64,000 bases of DNA from Vitellaria paradoxa. Its lineage: Eukaryota > Streptophyta > Magnoliopsida > Ericales > Sapotaceae. Shown piece after piece: positions 1 to 11,420 of the stretch; position 1 is the stretch's first letter; each line of letters begins with the position of its first letter. Under the pieces are notes generated by a model, which ran no database searches, had not been told where the DNA came from, and worked only from the letters and a program-made list of their open reading frames with translations. The position numbers and the translations under genes were made by a program. The stretch is taken from positions 45,076,173 to 45,140,172 of the forward strand of contig CM034233.1 in the NCBI GenBank assembly GCA_019916065.1. Reading direction: 5' to 3'.

Positions 1-682
1 AGTTACAATCTAGGAAAACCTAATGGACTTTAGGTCAAAGACACTTATAAGAGCATTGATTTATTTGATGTGGTTGATAGTAGTTGTCCTATTTATGCAT
101 TGATACATTCTATTCATGAAGCTATGAAACACTCCACATTTTAATTCTTTCAGTCACCTCTTGATTGGGTTCATTGCATTCATTTGATATTATAATCCTG
201 TATGAACCATGAGAGTAACCCTTCACGAGTGACTTCATTTTTAAGTGACCAACTAGGTGATATTTGAAGTCAAGACCGCAGTCTTTTGAGTATGTTGGAT
301 GGCTAATTTGAATGAATTATATGAATTGGCACACTTGAAATAAGATGGTTGAAAAGTTAGGTGAGTCCAATATACATTAGGAGAATTTATGCAAAATTTT
401 TCAAACTTTTAAAATTTTGCTACTTATTTCATATTGAAATAAATCAGGAGTTATTGAAATGATTATTACTATCCATTGGATTAGCCTAGGAATTTTGTGG
501 ATAGATTCACTACAAACCCTCAGGAGACTTCACTCGTCCACTAGGGGAAACCTAGGGGTTTAAAAGGCTTGCTACACATAGCTAAGTGTAGTAGTGTTTC
601 CAATGATAAGAGAAATAGGGTAGTAGTCTTATTTCATTTCAATAAAGCCATTGCTAGGGATTAGCAACGCTTAAGTTAGGGG
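1..682 (+). other. 3' non-coding end of Athila-type element X (5' part outside window)
   Basis: No coding frame is visible. The sequence is collinear with 44600-45286 in element A, including a block near 494-600 with 'cactcgtccactagggg' and 'ggtttaaaaggcttg' that recurs beside the 3' LTR of A, D1, D2 and F. It ends in a polypurine run and an LTR start, so it is the 3' untranslated end of a retroelement whose coding part lies left of the window. Confidence 0.8.
649..682 (+). promoter_or_regulatory. Hairpin plus polypurine tract of element X
   Basis: CATTGCTA, GGGA, then TTAGCAACG form an imperfect inverted repeat just upstream of the purine-rich run before the LTR. The same arrangement, better preserved, is at 45250-45286 in A. 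Plus-strand priming by a polypurine tract is the known role of this position; the hairpin's role is unknown. Confidence 0.6.
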
Positions 683-2139
683 TGTTATTACACTTGAAAA
701 GTATAATTACAAACTCCATAATTTGACCTTAATTTGTGCATTAAGTCAATAAATTTAAGAGTTGTTTTTCTACTTTTTATCACTTAATGAGTTTATTTTA
801 TAAGTTGTAGAAAAAACTGATGAAATTATCGATATTAGTAGTGACAAAAGTGACTCAGATGATGAAAAAGACACTGTGGGACACCCCCACGAGTGGTCCG
901 GACCAGGTCAAGAGCCAAGCTAGAGAATTGAAGCAGAAAGTAAAGAGGAGGATACTGTGGTCCAGACACCCCCACGGGTGGTCTGGACCACTGCAGGTTA
1001 ATTGGTGCGGCTTCATCAGTTTTAAGGGCTTTTTACGTACCATTATATATATGAACATTGTACAGTCTTATTAGCACTTCTACACTACATTCTTTTAAGA
1101 CTTTTTAAAAATATTTTTGACTGTTTTGCGTTGGAGAATGCTTTAATGATTTGTCAGATTATTCAGAGGAGTTCTATCAATTTTTATTGTTCATCATTTT
1201 ACGTCAGCTTTGGTTTCGAAGTACGATACTTTTATTTACTGATTTAATAATATTATTTTTAGATTCATTGACCTGTTTATTCATTAATTGTTATGGATCT
1301 TGAAATCATGCTAGCTTAAACCTAATCTTCTTGATTCAACGAATCAAAGAAGGGTGGGTTATTACAAACAATGTGATGTGGGTAGATTCTATGCATGTTT
1401 TGTGAAAATATATTCATAAAGATCTAAACTTTTCAGATCTGATTTTAATTATTTCAAAAATGTTCAAAAACGTAAATCCTTGACTATATTATCTATAAGG
1501 GTTTTTGACTAATAAATTTTGGATTGATACTTTTAAAATAAAAGAGTTAGATTTGGACCCAAGTAATATTAATGAATATCTTCCAGTTTTATAATCCTAA
1601 ATGAGAGTATAAAACTGAGTTTTTGGGAAATAATGGTTTTAATGAAAATATCTTTCTAGTCTATTTGTTTCTTTACGTGAACTTTAGATTGTAGTTGCAT
1701 GCACATCACTTTGTGAAGTAATTATCCCACCTAAAATTGAGAGTTGAATCAAGAATCTCATTTATTAGTCTAATTGTCATTTGAATTATTCCCGTAGTTA
1801 ATTAATTATCGTGTTAAATTTTTTAACTTATTTTCTTGCTTAGTTCATTCTTTGTTTGAGTTATTTGTCATATTCACAATTTTTATTGAACTCATAAACT
1901 TTTTTGAATCCCTTTTACTTAAATAATTGGTAGTGAATTGTTTTTATTTTCCAAAACCTAGAAACTTAATATTCATCAAATTTCTAAACCTCATTGAATT
2001 TAGGATTAGTAATTCTTTTTACAACCTAGAAACTAAACTTAGGTTTCCTGTGGATTCGACCCGGTCTCACCGAGTTAAAACTACATCGCATACCCTTGTA
2101 ATTGAGGGTTAGTTTGGATGCAATATTTAGAGGCAGTCA
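683..2139 (+). mobile_element. 3' LTR of element X (Athila-type)
   Basis: It starts TGTTATTACACTTG and ends GAGGCAGTCA. Both ends match the A LTRs (TGATTACACTTG start, GAAGCAGTCA end), and the last 150 bp (gtggattcgacc, gagttaaaactac, ttgaggg) align with them. It holds diverged GGTCCGGACC-type palindromes at about 885-990, roughly 60-150 bp upstream of an AT-rich TATA-like run near 1041-1050. The 5' LTR is not in the window, so only one side of a TSD could be read. Length 1457 bp, against 1397 bp for the A 5' LTR. Confidence 0.8.
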
Positions 2140-2990
2140 TACCTCTTCTCTTTTCTCTTCCTCAGTTCCTTTCTCTTTTCGCTCTTTGTCACTCTCAATT
2201 CCCCCAACTACCCTTCGATCTTAACTTACCATTAGATGGATTAGCTCTAGGATCTATAGGCTTTTGAATCACTTCTGCACTCCTCAAAGTGGTAACGACC
2301 TCCACTTGCTTATGTGGAGTGGTTCCTGAGGTTGTTGACTCAGTTATGTTCACTTAACCCTTCAAGTTTTGGATGGTTTGGCCAGGTAATCTACCCTTCT
2401 CTTAGTTCCCTACATTTTAGGTCAAACTTAGAAAGTTGATTTCTAATATCTTCTACTGCTTTAGCTGTCTGTTCTTAAAACTTTAAAATTTGGGTGTTAA
2501 CCCCATGTTGTTGGTTCATGAATAGATTAAGAGCCTCCTCTAAAGGTTAATTATTCGGTGGCTGGAAAGCATTGGGGTTTGATGGAAATATTGAGGAGGT
2601 GGTGGAGGTTGATTAAATTGTTGATTGTTATTATCATTCCTCCACCTTAAGTTGGGCTAATTCCTAAGACCTTAATTAAAATTGTTTCGCCCTTGACCCC
2701 CAGCGTAAAATGATGAACTTCCACCTTGATGGTAGGCGGTCTTTCGGTAATTTATATTCTGAAAGGGTCAGTTTTGGGGACCATTGATATATGCTTGCCT
2801 ATAGGTAATCTATCTGAGTAATGGTAGTTTAGGACATGAATTGGCATCATGTCCTAGTTGGATGCAAATAGCACAAATCAAATCTACCTCAACTAGTTTC
2901 TGCTTGTTTTTTAATTCTAGTGAGTCAAGCTTGTTTTGTATTGTGGCTAACCTAGCCCATACTTCATCACTGATTAGCACATAGTATTAC
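2140..2990 (-). pseudogene. gag: Athila-type gag fragment Y, C-terminal part
   Basis: Read on the minus strand, about 2878 to 2831 encodes CAICIQLGHDANSCP, a CX2CX4HX4C zinc knuckle followed by Pro, as in Athila/Tat gag. Downstream come a Gly/Asn/Gln-rich stretch (2800-2640) and a polyproline/Gln tract near 2630-2590. Stops interrupt the frame, and no start or protease was found. The right end near 2990 is where similarity fades and is approximate. Element X is inserted at its left edge. It is a broken relic. Confidence 0.6.
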
Positions 2991-3640
2991 CCAAATATAC
3001 ACCTTTGTCAATGAATATAATTCTTTGTCAATGAAAGGTATCTAGACCTATCAGAGCAAAACCCAAACTTTGGCAAACATGGCCTGAGCAAGGAGCTTAG
3101 GCCAAATGGCCTAAAGTTAAGCCTAGCCACCATTTTTTGCTTGCCAATTAGGCTTATGGCAAGTTATCTCGCCTATCTTGAATGGTAGGAAGTTCTACCT
3201 AACTTATTTTGTGATTCTGATCACCCGTAGTACTGTGCCAACATATTTTGCTCATTTTGTTGGGCAAAAATGACTGCTAAGAGGCCCTTGGCAAAGAATT
3301 TTGCCCATTTTATCAAGCAAACTTGTTCACTCGATGAAATGAGCAATTTGTTTCACCCATTTGAATGGGCAAAACCCTTGTTCAGCCAAAAATCCTATAA
3401 ATAGGGGCCTCCCCTTTCTTATATCCTCCTTCTACCCTCAGCGCTCAAAGCTCTTAAGTCTAGCATTTGTCTCGCTAGAAAAAGCTCGCGTCGGTAAAAT
3501 TTTCTTTCTCTGAAAATTTTTTACTTTATTGTTTAATTCAATTTGTTTGCATGATTAAAATAGAATAATTTTAATCTTTTAAATAAAAATCATTTGTCAA
3601 TTAAAGGTATCCAGGTCATATCTTAAGTTTAGGTTGGACA
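2991..3640 (+). other. Unclassified non-coding stretch with promoter-like TATA box
   Basis: There is no credible ORF. A TATA box (TATAAATA, 3396-3403) is followed by a pyrimidine-rich leader. Upstream are inverted copies of TTTTGCCCATT and AATGGGCAAAA about 60 bp apart. A short direct repeat (TTTGTCAATGAAAGGTATC near 3024; ATTTGTCAATTAAAGGTATC near 3592) lies about 570 bp apart. The layout resembles the promoter of an LTR or an endogenous pararetrovirus, but no diagnostic domain supports either. Confidence 0.35.
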
Positions 3641-3919
3641 CAACATATGATACTGAGTAGATTTAAAAAAAAAAACCTACTTAGTGGGAGGGGGTTGGGT
3701 ATGGACCCCTACCAGTATATTATATTAAGTAAAAGAAATACATAAAAGGAGGGGACCTAAACTTGACCTCCAAAATAAGTAAAGGAAAATAGTAAATTAA
3801 AGTGGGAAATGGGTGGTGACTCACCACCATAGAAGAGAATGAAGGGGGGCAAGGACTTGACTACCACAGGCAAAAGTAAACAAAGGTAGAAAATAAAATA
3901 AAGTTAATCTCACTCAAGA
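3641..3919. other. Purine-rich spacer, no gene seen
   Basis: Nothing codes here. It has an A-run near 3665 and a perfect 8-bp inverted repeat, GGTGGTGA (3812-3819) and TCACCACC (3821-3828), separated by one base. It adjoins the LINE relic and may be its unrecognised downstream part. Confidence 0.4.
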
Positions 3920-5472
3920 TCATCTGTGTTTCTTATGTCCAGCCACAGTAGAACCAACATTAATGCCCTTAGCCTTTTTCACTCTCAGACGATCAGAACG
4001 GTGAGTGACTTGCTGAACTAAGTAAACTAGAAGGAATGGTGAGGAAATCCATACTAGGACCACAGGAGACTCCTCATAGCATAGAAGGTGGGGGATCACT
4101 TGGAAAGCATCCTGGTAAATCCCTGAACATGCCAAGCTTACCTCACCCAAAGGTGTGTGTAGTCCTCCTCAAGACTTAGTCTGATATGAATGTGACAAGG
4201 ATCAAGCAGGGAAATCTGAAACTCCCCCCTTAATCCAAGTGCCGTGAAAATTTCCTGATATTTTCCAAGTTAGGCTGATCATAAGAGAATTTACCAACCA
4301 AAGAAAGTTTGAATGGGGCATCCATAATTTCAACTTCCTCAACAGTAAATTTAACAGCCGGCTTGCCACAATAATTGCCAGCAATTCGAAAAGGAATGGT
4401 AGGTTTACAGAGTTATCTTTGGCCAAGACATCAATAAAGGATTTAGTAGGTCTGGGAATATCATTTCTAGATTTTGGGGGAATTTTGGAAGTGTCAAGAA
4501 GATTAGGGTTATGAGTTTTAGGAAGAGAAAGGTTTTAGGAAAGGTTTCCTTTTTTGGCAAGGTTTTCAAAATTGGATAGAATTCATTTTTGGAAGCTGCC
4601 AAAATAGGAATGTCATTTAAGGAGGTAGGAGTTTCGATTTGGATATTGGAAGATTCTAATTTAGGATTGGATTGTTCAATTTGGTGATCTAGCATGTTAG
4701 GGATGTCTAATTGAGAAGATAAAGATTTGGATTAGGGATTAAGGTTTTCAGTTGGAGGAGAAATTTCAATTTGGGGGTTTAGGGTCTCTAATTGGGACTT
4801 CAGGCTAAGAATTGACAAATTGGTGTCAATTTGGGAAAATAAGGTTTAAGATTGGGACTTAGGGTTTTGGGTTAGGGATTTGGGAAATTAGGGTTTGGGA
4901 GTAGGAATTAGGGGTTTTGGAATTGGGAATTTGGGTTATTAGTGCTAGGGATTAGGAGATTTGAATTGGAGGTTGGGAATTTAGTAGGTTAAGGTTAAGA
5001 GATTGGGGATTTCATTAAGGGCATTATTGTAAGTTTGAGCATTAGGGTTAAGGGTTGAAGAACTAGGGTTAAGGGATGGGTATACAATAGTGGCAGCTAA
5101 AGTAGGTGGCAGTTGGGTGCCACTGGAGGGCACAGTGGTGGCACCGATGCCAATCGAAGATCCAACGATGATGGGAAAAGTGGCCAAAGGTGTAGAATTC
5201 TCCGGGAAATTGGAAATCAGAGGGGGAAGATGGATTTGAGGGCCATTTTGGCTAGAAATTGAAGGGCAAAGGTGGGTTTTAGAATTTTTGGCAAGCATGG
5301 ATGCATAAGCGGTAGCAATAATAGAAGATAACTCTCTTTAAATGGCCGAAGGAAGCTTGTAAAAGGTCGCAAGTGTAGATTTCGTTAGTTTTTGGACCTC
5401 CAAAGTTGTTGAAGACCTCGGAGCTTGAGAGGATTCTGCCATGGAAGATCGGACAGCCATCCCAAATGCCAT
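3920..5472 (-). pseudogene. LINE (L1-type) ORF1 relic with DUF4283-like domain
   Basis: On the minus strand the likely start is ATG at 5472 (MAFGMAVRSS). A long Pro/Ser/Asn-rich N-terminal region follows, then pieces that read like plant LINE ORF1: at 4426-4202 residues resembling 'LVGKFSYDQPNLENIRK', and at 4080-4030 'EESPVVLVWISSPFLLVYL', close to the 'ESPIVPVWISLPNLPIHL' type segment of DUF4283. At least four frameshifts or stops split it. No endonuclease or RT ORF2 follows. It is truncated at its 5' side by insertion of B1 at 5486. Recognition rests on motif memory, not a profile search. Confidence 0.55.
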
Positions 5473-5485
5473 AATAGTGGCGGGT

Positions 5486-7282
5486 TGTAATACCCCAGAC
5501 TTTTGTATTAACCTAAACTTATGGTTTTGGTACATTTTGGGAGCAATGTATGTTTATTTAGTAGTATGGATCATTAATGGTACTCTAGAGTTGAGAACTT
5601 TGAAAGGGGTGAGCTAAGCTATCAAAAGATGGCATTTTAGTAAGAGTGCAGGAGGAGGACACCTTGGGCACATAAGGCATGGGCACCGACCTGAGAAGGG
5701 CTTGGGCACCCAAGGTACAGTAGACTTGACAGGCATAGGTTGCTTTGCATTTTGTAGCCAACCCTTACACCTATAAGTCTATATCTAGCCTACGGGTGAT
5801 AGGGGAGGTCTGAATTCTACTGTTGAAGATTAAAATATTGGTTATATATATATATATTTGTATGTATGATGCAAGAGAGAGAGAGAGATATTGTTGGGAG
5901 AAGAGAGAAACTAGGAAAGAAGAAAAGAGAACAAGGAAGAAGAAGAAGAGGAACCGGGTAGAAAAATTTAAGGTAAGTTCTTCTAGCTTGCATGGAAATC
6001 AAATTAATCTTACAAGAGTGTAATTAGATCCTTAAGGAACCTTTCAATGTGATTTATTCGTTGTTTGGATCAAGGAATGAAGAGTTAGAGCTCATCAAAG
6101 TTTGAGAGCTTGGAACCGGGAGACACCATCTTGTTGATCCACCTTCTTCCAACTTGAGGTAGGGATTTAATGCCTCATTCTTACATATGTGATGTGTAAC
6201 AAGGGCTAGAATACCATTAGAGAAACCCTTTTAAGTGTTGGTTAAATTTATGGAAGATTTTGGTAGTTATATACACATATATATGTATGTATAGTTTGAG
6301 AGAGTGAAAATGGTGTTTTGATCCAGAACTTGACTATTGGTTCAGAAAAAGTCAAATTGTTGGTTTCTTTTGATGCCTATGAGAATTGTGGTGATGTTAG
6401 AAGCATGAAATTTTAGGTATCTTAACTTAAACTTAGTCATTTGAGGCCCCAAGAGTGAAAAACCAAGAAACCCGAAAATAAAGCATGAAACCCGTAACTT
6501 GGACCTAGCTGTGGGCGCACAAGAAAGACACAGTTGGGCGCCCATCCCCCTTGGGCACCCAAGATATGGGCGCCCAGTCTCCTTGGGAACACAAGGTGTG
6601 GGCACACGGCTGAGTGCCAGCTTGGGCGCCCACCGAGCCTAGGTCCAATTCCTGACTTTGTTTACTTTAACCTTCTACCATAGGTTTATGAAAGAGTTTA
6701 GTAACATGTTTTCTCATGAAACTTTATTTGATTAATTGCATGGATTTAAAAATGGAAATGTGTTCTAAAAAGTGATTAAGGATTAGTTATCTTAAGCTAA
6801 TGGGATTTAACTTGTAAGGGTGATTGAATGTTACCTTGAATGTAATGACTCGGAAGATTACCTTGGGATAAGAGTCTAAATCAAGTAGAATTGTGATTAT
6901 GTCTTGATGTAAACTAAATGTTAAAGAATATGAACATGTGATTGAATAAGAAAAATGTGAATTGACAAAGAGACTCAAATTTATAATGATGATAAATGTT
7001 GAATGTTTAATAAGGTTTGATTAAGGTTGATATGTGACGAGCCTTGGGATAAACTGAAACGTTGACATGTGTTGTTGGATAGTATATGATGATGACTGTG
7101 AACCTATGATAGATGAGAATGGAATATGATGAATGGTTGTTTGCGTGTTGGGGGCCATAGTGGGGTGCAGAAATAGGAAGGGTTTTGAGATTACCCTCGG
7201 GTTGAGAGTCCAGGAACCTACGTAGGGTTTGGTGTCAATGCCAGTGGGTTAGTAGCCCACAGCATTGTGTGTGTTTTGGCTT
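5486..7282 (+). mobile_element. B1 5' LTR, left part
   Basis: Starts TGTAATACCCCAGAC, equivalent to 13937 in B2. A loose set of GGGCRCCC-type sites lies at 5660-5710 and another at 6513-6631. It stops in 'gtgttttggc' where A is inserted, and the LTR resumes at 46327 with 'ggctccttgtggcc', as in the intact copy at 15780. It contains no gene. Confidence 0.85.
5845..5888 (+). promoter_or_regulatory. B1 LTR core promoter: TATA run and GA repeat
   Basis: An alternating TATATA run is followed within about 20 bp by a (GA)n tract. The pair recurs in B2 (14330-14370), the B2 3' LTR (39260-39302), and C (48763-48810, 57435-57482). A TATA box with a GA-rich leader would fit the R-region start. This is inferred from position; no transcript data. 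Confidence 0.55.
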
Positions 7283-8679
7283 TGATTACACTTGAAAAGT
7301 GTAATTACAAGTCCTTAATTTTAACATGAAACCATGCATTTCATTAGTTTATTCATATATTTTGTTAATTTTTATACTAATTTGGTTTATTTTTCTTGAA
7401 TGTAGGAAAAATGATGCAATAAGTGCAATTAAGAGTACTGTAAATGAAGAATTTGGAAAGGAATAGCTCGCAGTGTGCTGACATGGAGTTGCGATCTGGA
7501 TTGGTTCAAGACCATAGAATGTAGAGCAGCAAAATTTGGAGATGGAAGCACACTGTGGTCCGGACACCCCATTTTGTGGTCTAGACCACCAAGAAGATGC
7601 GGGAGCGTTTTTTTGGTTCTGTTTTTAGGGCTTCGTGCATGGGTTATAAAACCCCATGAGTAGCCATCTAGAGCATCTTCTTCCAGACTTTTAGAGAGTG
7701 TTTTAGGATTTAGAAAGTGAATTTTTCCATTTATTTTTGAAGATGTTTTCCAAGATTTGCATAGCAACTGGTGGATTGGTTTCGGTTTTGTTTATTGTTC
7801 ATCGTTCTTTCTATTCTTTGAAGTACGGTACTTGGTTTTCTTAGTTAGTAAAAATTTTCCAGATTTCTTTTTCATTTAATCTTCTTACTTCTTGTTTATG
7901 TATTGATTCATGCATATGGATTGTTACATAATGTTAGCGTAGATTACTTTCCTTGATTTAACTTCATAAGGAAGCTGGAATGTTTGAATCATATTATGTG
8001 CTAGGGTTTTGTAGATGAACATGCAAAAGCGTAAAAAACTACATTAGTCATTCAAATCTAATTTTGCATTTAAAGAACCTTCGAAAACAAATAACTTTTG
8101 ATCATATTCCAGTAATCACTAATAAAGGTTTTTAAATCTTGAACTTTCTTGAAAATCTTGAAACGAAAAAATTAGGTTTGAACCCACAAGTGTTTTATCA
8201 AGAAAACAATCTTTCCAATTTCATAATCCATTAAACGTGAGTATGAAATTGAGTATTGTGGACTTTTGAAAGAGCTTTAACGATGATATTTTCCAATTAA
8301 TTTTTCCATTTGACATGAAACTTTAATTGGTAATCAACGCACTGATATGATTTAATTCTATTCCACCTGAACTTGAATGTTAAATAAAGGGTTTTACTTC
8401 ATTATCTTTAATTCATAAATTGATCTTGTTTGCTTTCTTGAAATTAGTTACTAGTAGTTATTGTTACTTTTATTTGCTAGAACAAATTTAGGTCAATTGC
8501 TAAAAATCTTGTTTGATTTTGTTTCAAATCAATTCTCGAACTTAGGCATAGAAAATCTTAAACTTAGAAACTGAAACTTAGGTTCCCTATGGATTCGACC
8601 TTGGACTCACCAAGTTAAAACTACACCGCACACCCTTGCACTTGGGGGTTAGTTTAGACGCACGATTTAGAAGCAGTCA
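7283..8679 (+). mobile_element. Element A 5' LTR
   Basis: Starts with TG followed by a perfect hairpin (7285-7305) and ends GAAGCAGTCA before the primer site. It has a GGTCCGGACA-type palindrome pair near 7556-7590 and a TATA box at 7644-7651. The 3' LTR of A lacks about 360 bp that include the palindromes and TATA, so the two LTRs are no longer equal. No gene in it; short ORFs here overlap the palindromes and are not credible. Confidence 0.88.
7638..7658 (+). promoter_or_regulatory. TATA box inside an inverted repeat, A 5' LTR
   Basis: CATGGG (7638-7643) and CCCATG (7653-7658) flank TTATAAAA (7644-7651). It lies about 60 bp downstream of the palindrome pair, the usual position for the LTR core promoter. 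Confidence 0.6.
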
Positions 8680-8685
8680 AGTTTT

Positions 8686-8703
8686 TGGTGCCGTTGCCGG
8701 GGA
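8686..8703 (+). promoter_or_regulatory. Primer binding site of A (tRNA-Asp)
   Basis: TGGTGCCGTTGCCGGGGA matches the 18 nt complementary to the 3' end of plant tRNA-Asp except T for C at position 4. It begins 7 bp after the LTR end. D1 and D2 have the perfect version. Confidence 0.9.
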
Positions 8704-9059
8704 GCCAAATTTTAGTTTTTAGGTTATTTTTAATTTTAAGTTAATTCCTTATTCTATATATAAAAATATATATATAAATATATAATAAATAAAAATAAAT
8801 AAATATATATAGAGAGAAAACTCCAAATTAGGAATTTTTTAAACTCCCTAAACCTAGAATAGTGTTCTATGGCCAGACCGTCAATCTTCTGGTTCGGACC
8901 ACAGTGAGCTTTTCTAGACACTATTCCTAGCTTATGAATAGTTGGATTCGAGGGGAAGACAGTAGATTATAGCACCCTGAACCGTTGGCTTTTCCTTTAG
9001 AATTTGAATCTCCTTTAGAATAAATTCAAAACCCTAGAATTCCTATTCCACTTTTAGAA
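8704..9059 (+). other. Leader of A between primer site and gag, no gene
   Basis: It contains an AT-rich low-complexity tract (8755-8815) and a degenerate palindrome pair, 'ggccagaccgtc' and 'ggttcggaccac', at about 8870-8905. No ORF is supportable. Confidence 0.6.
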
Positions 9060-10894
9060 ATGACTGAAGAACAAGCTGTTGCTACTAGGCGATCCATGAG
9101 GGATATCTTGCAGCTAAATAGGCATACTCCTGAATCCTGTATAGTTTGGCCTGAAATCCAAGCATTCCACTTCAAACCAAGAATGATACAATTGCTACCT
9201 ACTTTCCATGGTATGGACTCTAAAAATCCATACGATCACTTAACATATTTTAGGAACATTTGTGTCACTATTAAGGATCAAGGATGCCCAATAGAATTAG
9301 TTTTTCTTAAGCTTTTTTCATTTTCATTACAAGATAAGGCTGCTAGAAGGTTTGAATTCTTACCATCAAATTCCATTCGCACATGGGATGAAATGCAAGG
9401 AAAATTTTTGAAGAAAATTTCCCTCCTAACAGAACTAATGCAATTTAGCATCAAATTTTGAATTTTGCTCCACAACATGGTGAGACATTCTATCAAAGTT
9501 GGGAGAGGTTCAAAACTCTCTTACATTCCTGTCCTCATCATGGATTTGAAATTTGGTGTCTTGCTAGTATCATTTATGGATCACTGACGCCACAATTAAA
9601 ACAATTTGTGGAGACAATGTGAAATGGGTAGTTCTATGATAAAACACTTGAGGAAGCTTATGATTATTTTGCATTTTTAGCTGAGAATGCACAAAACTGG
9701 GATACCACGGGATCTCTCAATACTCAAACTACTAGTGGCACCTCTATTCAAGGTTTTCACCAATTAAATGAAACCGATGATTTTAGGGCAAGGCTAGCAA
9801 CATTCACACGAGAGATTGAGACCCTAAAAATTAAAAAGGATGCACATACCATTAAGGAACCTGCAGCAAATGTCTATTGCATAGTATGTGATAGTCAAGC
9901 TCATAGGACAGACGATTGTCCTAGTATCCCTATCTGTAGAGAGGTTGTGCAAGGTCAGCCATCTAGTGAACTTCCCATCCATGCGGTGAATCAATACCAA
10001 CCTCTATATCATGGACAAAATTTATGGGGAAATCCTTATTCTAAGATATATAATCTGGTTGTGAGGAACCATCCAAATTTTAGTTGAAGAAACGAAAGAG
10101 CTCAAATACCTTAACCTTATCATGCTCCACCTCCTCCAGTGCCTCACGTTCCAGTCACTAGTTTATGATTGCCTCAAAATGCGGGACCCTCACATAATCC
10201 ATATATCCCTCCAAATAAGAGATCCACAGAAGAAACACTTCAACAGTTCATGAATACTTAATCCATACTTTGGGCTCAAAACAATAGAACTTTGGACGAC
10301 ATCAAGGGTCAATTGACACTTTTAACCCAAACTTTACTGCACAACCAAAGGGTCAATTCCCTGCTCAACCACGTCCAAATCCCACCGCCCAAGTGAAACA
10401 AGTTGAAGGGTCTTCCAATATACCTGGAAACATTGAACAGGTGCAAAACATGAAGATGCTTAGGAATGGTAATGTCATAAATAAAACCATTCTCCCTAAG
10501 ATGGCTGAAATTAGGAAAGAGTTAGAACCTAAGTGGATGTTGGAAGATAATAAGAGGGCAAGAAAACAATTAATAGTCATCGAGGATGAGGAGTTTGAGA
10601 AAAAGGAAAAAGAGGATGGTAAGGGAGAAAAAGAGTAAAAAAGGAAAAGAAAATGGAGGAGAACATATGATAGTACCTAGGGAATATGTTCCTAAGGCAC
10701 CATTCCCCCAAAGGTTTTGGAAAGCAAAGAGAGAAGCCCAACCAGCTGAATTACTGGAGGTCTTTAAACAAGTAAAAATTAGCATACCTCTCTTAGATGC
10801 AATTAAGCAAATTCCTATATATGAAAAATTTTTGAGAGAGTTATGCATTGTAAAGAGGGGATTGAATGTAAAAGAAAAGGCATTCCTAACCTGA
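9060..10894 (+). pseudogene. gag: Element A gag (Athila-type), frameshifted
   Basis: Structural protein that would package the element RNA. ATG at 9060 opens MTEEQAVATR. The capsid part reads 'KNPYDHLTYFRNICVTIKDQ', 'LFSFSLQDKAARRFEFLPS' and 'TWDEMQGKFLKK', then, after a frameshift near 9420, 'GETFYQSWERFKTLLHSCPH'. This matches the retrotransposon gag segment of Athila elements. A CX2CX4HX4C zinc knuckle lies near 9878-9919 (CIVCDSQAHRTDDC). A Pro-rich stretch (10120-10220) and a Lys/Glu-rich tract (10560-10660) follow, then 'ELLEVFKQVKISIPLLDAIK', also present in F. Several stops (9619, 10084, 10166) and at least two frameshifts disable it. Confidence 0.85.
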
Positions 10895-10944
10895 CAAACA
10901 AGTGCTATCCTTCGATGCTGAACACCCCCAAAATACAAGGACCC

Positions 10945-11420
10945 TGGTTGTCTTACTATTTCATGTTATATAGGTGAGTTCTTTATTAGTCGAGCACTTC
11001 TTGACTTAGAAGCCAGCGTGAATTTGCTTCTTTATTCAATGTATGAACAACTGGGTTTGGGAGAGATAAAACCTACCCGTGTGACTTTGCAGCTTGCTGA
11101 TAGATCGATTAAAGTTCTATGGGGGATAGTTGAAGATGTACTGGTGCAAGTGGAAAATTTCTATTTCCCTGTTGATTTTACAATCCTTGACACAGCCACT
11201 CACCAGTTTATCAGCATCAGATCAGACACCTGTAATTCTTGGACGTCCATTCTTAGCAACCTCAAATGCTTTGATTAACTGTAGGAATGGGCCCATGAAA
11301 ATGTCTTTTGGTAATATAGAGTTTGAGACAAATATTTTCCATGTTACCAAACAACCCAAAGAGGTGTCTGAGATACTAGAAGTGGACTTAGTTGAAACTA
11401 TAGTCCAGGAGTACAACGAT
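10945..11420 (+). pseudogene. pol: Element A aspartic protease, broken
   Basis: Would cleave the polyprotein. The segment 'FFISRALLDLEASVNLLLYS' aligns with the Athila protease; F has DLGASVNLLP here, so the active-site triplet DLG has become DLE. The C-terminal 'VILGRPFLATSNALINCRNG' is in a different frame, with the shift near 11190. Both changes argue for inactivity. Confidence 0.75.

Noticed and set aside
820..1074. 84-residue ORF over the X LTR (and its reverse-strand partner)
   Set aside because: It lies wholly in an LTR across GGTCCGGACC palindromes; both strands are open because of base composition. No homologue in the other LTRs keeps the frame.
5823..6023. 66-residue Arg/Lys/Glu-rich ORF at the B1 LTR
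   Set aside because: It is a translation of the TATA and GA repeat; frames differ in the other LTR copies.
10365..10938. Minus-strand ORFs of 71 and 122 residues within A gag
   Set aside because: They are shadows of the gag coding strand; the plus-strand sequence has recognisable gag homology with F.
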